Assembly (NCBI GenBank): GCA_036971475.1
Contig: JBAIZL010000005.1
Span: 175,416,886 to 175,480,885, forward strand
Reading direction: 5' to 3'
Length of the DNA stretch: 64,000 nucleotides
DNA from: Prosapia bicincta
Lineage: Eukaryota; Arthropoda; Insecta; Hemiptera; Cercopidae
The stretch's first letter is position 1. Each line of letters opens with the position of its first letter. Positions 62,848 to 64,000 of the stretch are shown piece after piece. The notes beneath the pieces are model-generated. The model saw only the letters and a program-made list of their open reading frames with translations. It was not told the DNA's origin and ran no database searches. Both the position numbers and the translations under genes were made by a program.

Positions 62848-64000
62848 CTAAAAAACAAAAACCCATGTTAGAAGATAGTGTAAATTAAAGTAATTTTCCT
62901 TATATAAATATATTTGGGTGCACTTTCTGCCTTTCCTAGTTAGACGAAGATGTCTTGCATCAATTAACGTATGTTAAAACATATATGCAAATAAATCTAA
63001 TCAATAAAACTAGACACCTTGCTGCTATACTGTAATATAACAATGTAATAAAATGGGCAATAACAAGGGCAATTTTGTTCTTGTTTTATTAATGCTTGGT
63101 CACAAGAGTGGTGGGGATTCCCTCACTTGTTTTTTGTAACTATAACTCGGTGATTAGTTTTAATATATTTATTCATCAATATAATTTGGAAAACAACCAC
63201 TACTTCTCTGCGTACTTCTATACTGAACAAGTGCAAATGCATCTCCTGAGAAATAATATCAGTAAGTAGTGTTTTTTGCCTAATTAAATTGATAAATCAG
63301 TATTTATTCAAATACCTTAAAATGTACACACACTTAAATGAACAAAAATATTTTAAGTACAAGAATTGTTTTTAATTTTATAAACAATTGTTTTTCATTT
63401 ATCTGTTTCAAATTTTTAAAATATTTTTATTCATTTATTATATTACAAGAAAACATATACATCAAATTTAACATATATATAATTCTCTCTATTTTTTTTT
63501 ATTTCATAATGGTCTTTGGTTCTTAATAAAGTTAAAACATTTGTATCAGTAGCAATAACTATTCAACATAAAAAATAGATGGCATAGATAACTTACAATT
63601 GATAACTTTTAATTGAGTTTACTTTTTTGGGCTTGCAGTAGCAACAGTGAACCTTACTGCATCTTGACATGAGAGGAATGACAAATATTTAATCCAATTG
63701 CATTGTTTGCACTATTTTATACAACATTACTATATTAAAATATACCTATAAAGTATCCAGTTAAGATAGACTTGATTGTAGTTTTGGTACCGTAGTGGTT
63801 TTATACAAAATTACTAAATTCAATGTCTACTTCCGCAGACCTTTTGCCACGTGATGTCACCTAATCTATCCTAACTGGATATATTTCCTATGTATATTTA
63901 AATATAAGTATATAAAATTGACCTTCTGTGGTAATAAACAAAAAATTATCAATATAGTTTCAGGACTTGTTTAAGAGTGATTTTATATACATTCAGGTCC
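62848..64000. other. Region upstream of the first HADH coding exon
   Basis: AT-rich, no supported gene. An AG acceptor next to 62,847 suggests the transcript begins further right. The HADH promoter was not identified. Confidence 0.4.

Overview
The window looks like nuclear DNA of an arthropod, probably an insect. It is very AT-rich, with long introns, conserved animal genes, and dense mariner, Tigger/pogo, piggyBac, hAT, LINE, LTR and Penelope-like elements (PLEs). The species cannot be fixed from the sequence. All coordinates come from reading the strands by eye; no alignment was run.

Two host genes could be assembled exon by exon, both on the minus strand. (1) 1,460-31,026: a secreted Xaa-Pro aminopeptidase of the XPNPEP2 type, 14 coding exons with consistent phases, 672 aa, signal peptide and all metal and catalytic residues present. 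(2) 43,481-62,839: mitochondrial 3-hydroxyacyl-CoA dehydrogenase (HADH), 7 coding exons, 312 aa. They have unrelated roles (peptide trimming outside the cell or at its surface; fatty-acid beta-oxidation) and nothing suggests they are coupled. Between them (31.0-43.5 kb) there is only mobile and repeat DNA.

Mobile elements by region. 0-14 kb: PLE GIY-YIG end, piggyBac-like elements, a dead mariner inserted in a PLE terminal repeat, a Tigger-like element and several PLE fold-backs. 14-31 kb: more PLE fold-backs, a mariner MITE, a LINE tail and a repeat with a tRNA-like end. 31-43 kb: a 72-bp tandem repeat, a piggyBac relic with its cysteine-rich tail, a young deleted gypsy-type LTR element and PLE copies with RT and GIY-YIG remnants. 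45-62 kb (HADH introns): piggyBac relics, a nested stack of MITE, PLE palindrome and mariner, a ZBED5-like hAT pseudogene and a Tigger/pogo transposon.

The most interesting signal is a recurring small RNA fold at PLE ends. At least a dozen copies in six sequence groups can be drawn as minimal type I hammerhead ribozymes: stem I, a CTGANGA-like box, a short stem II, GAA, a self-complementary 4-8 nt stem III, a cleavage nucleotide, and the other side of stem I. Related copies show C3-G8, U3.G8 and U3-A8 versions of the pair that joins the two core boxes, and every group has one extra nucleotide before stem II. Most copies lie in inverted dimers, some of them perfect palindromes flanked by 9-13 bp target duplications. 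That PLE ends carry hammerhead motifs is known; the U3-A8 covariation, the extra nucleotide and the palindromic dimer insertions are the parts worth testing.
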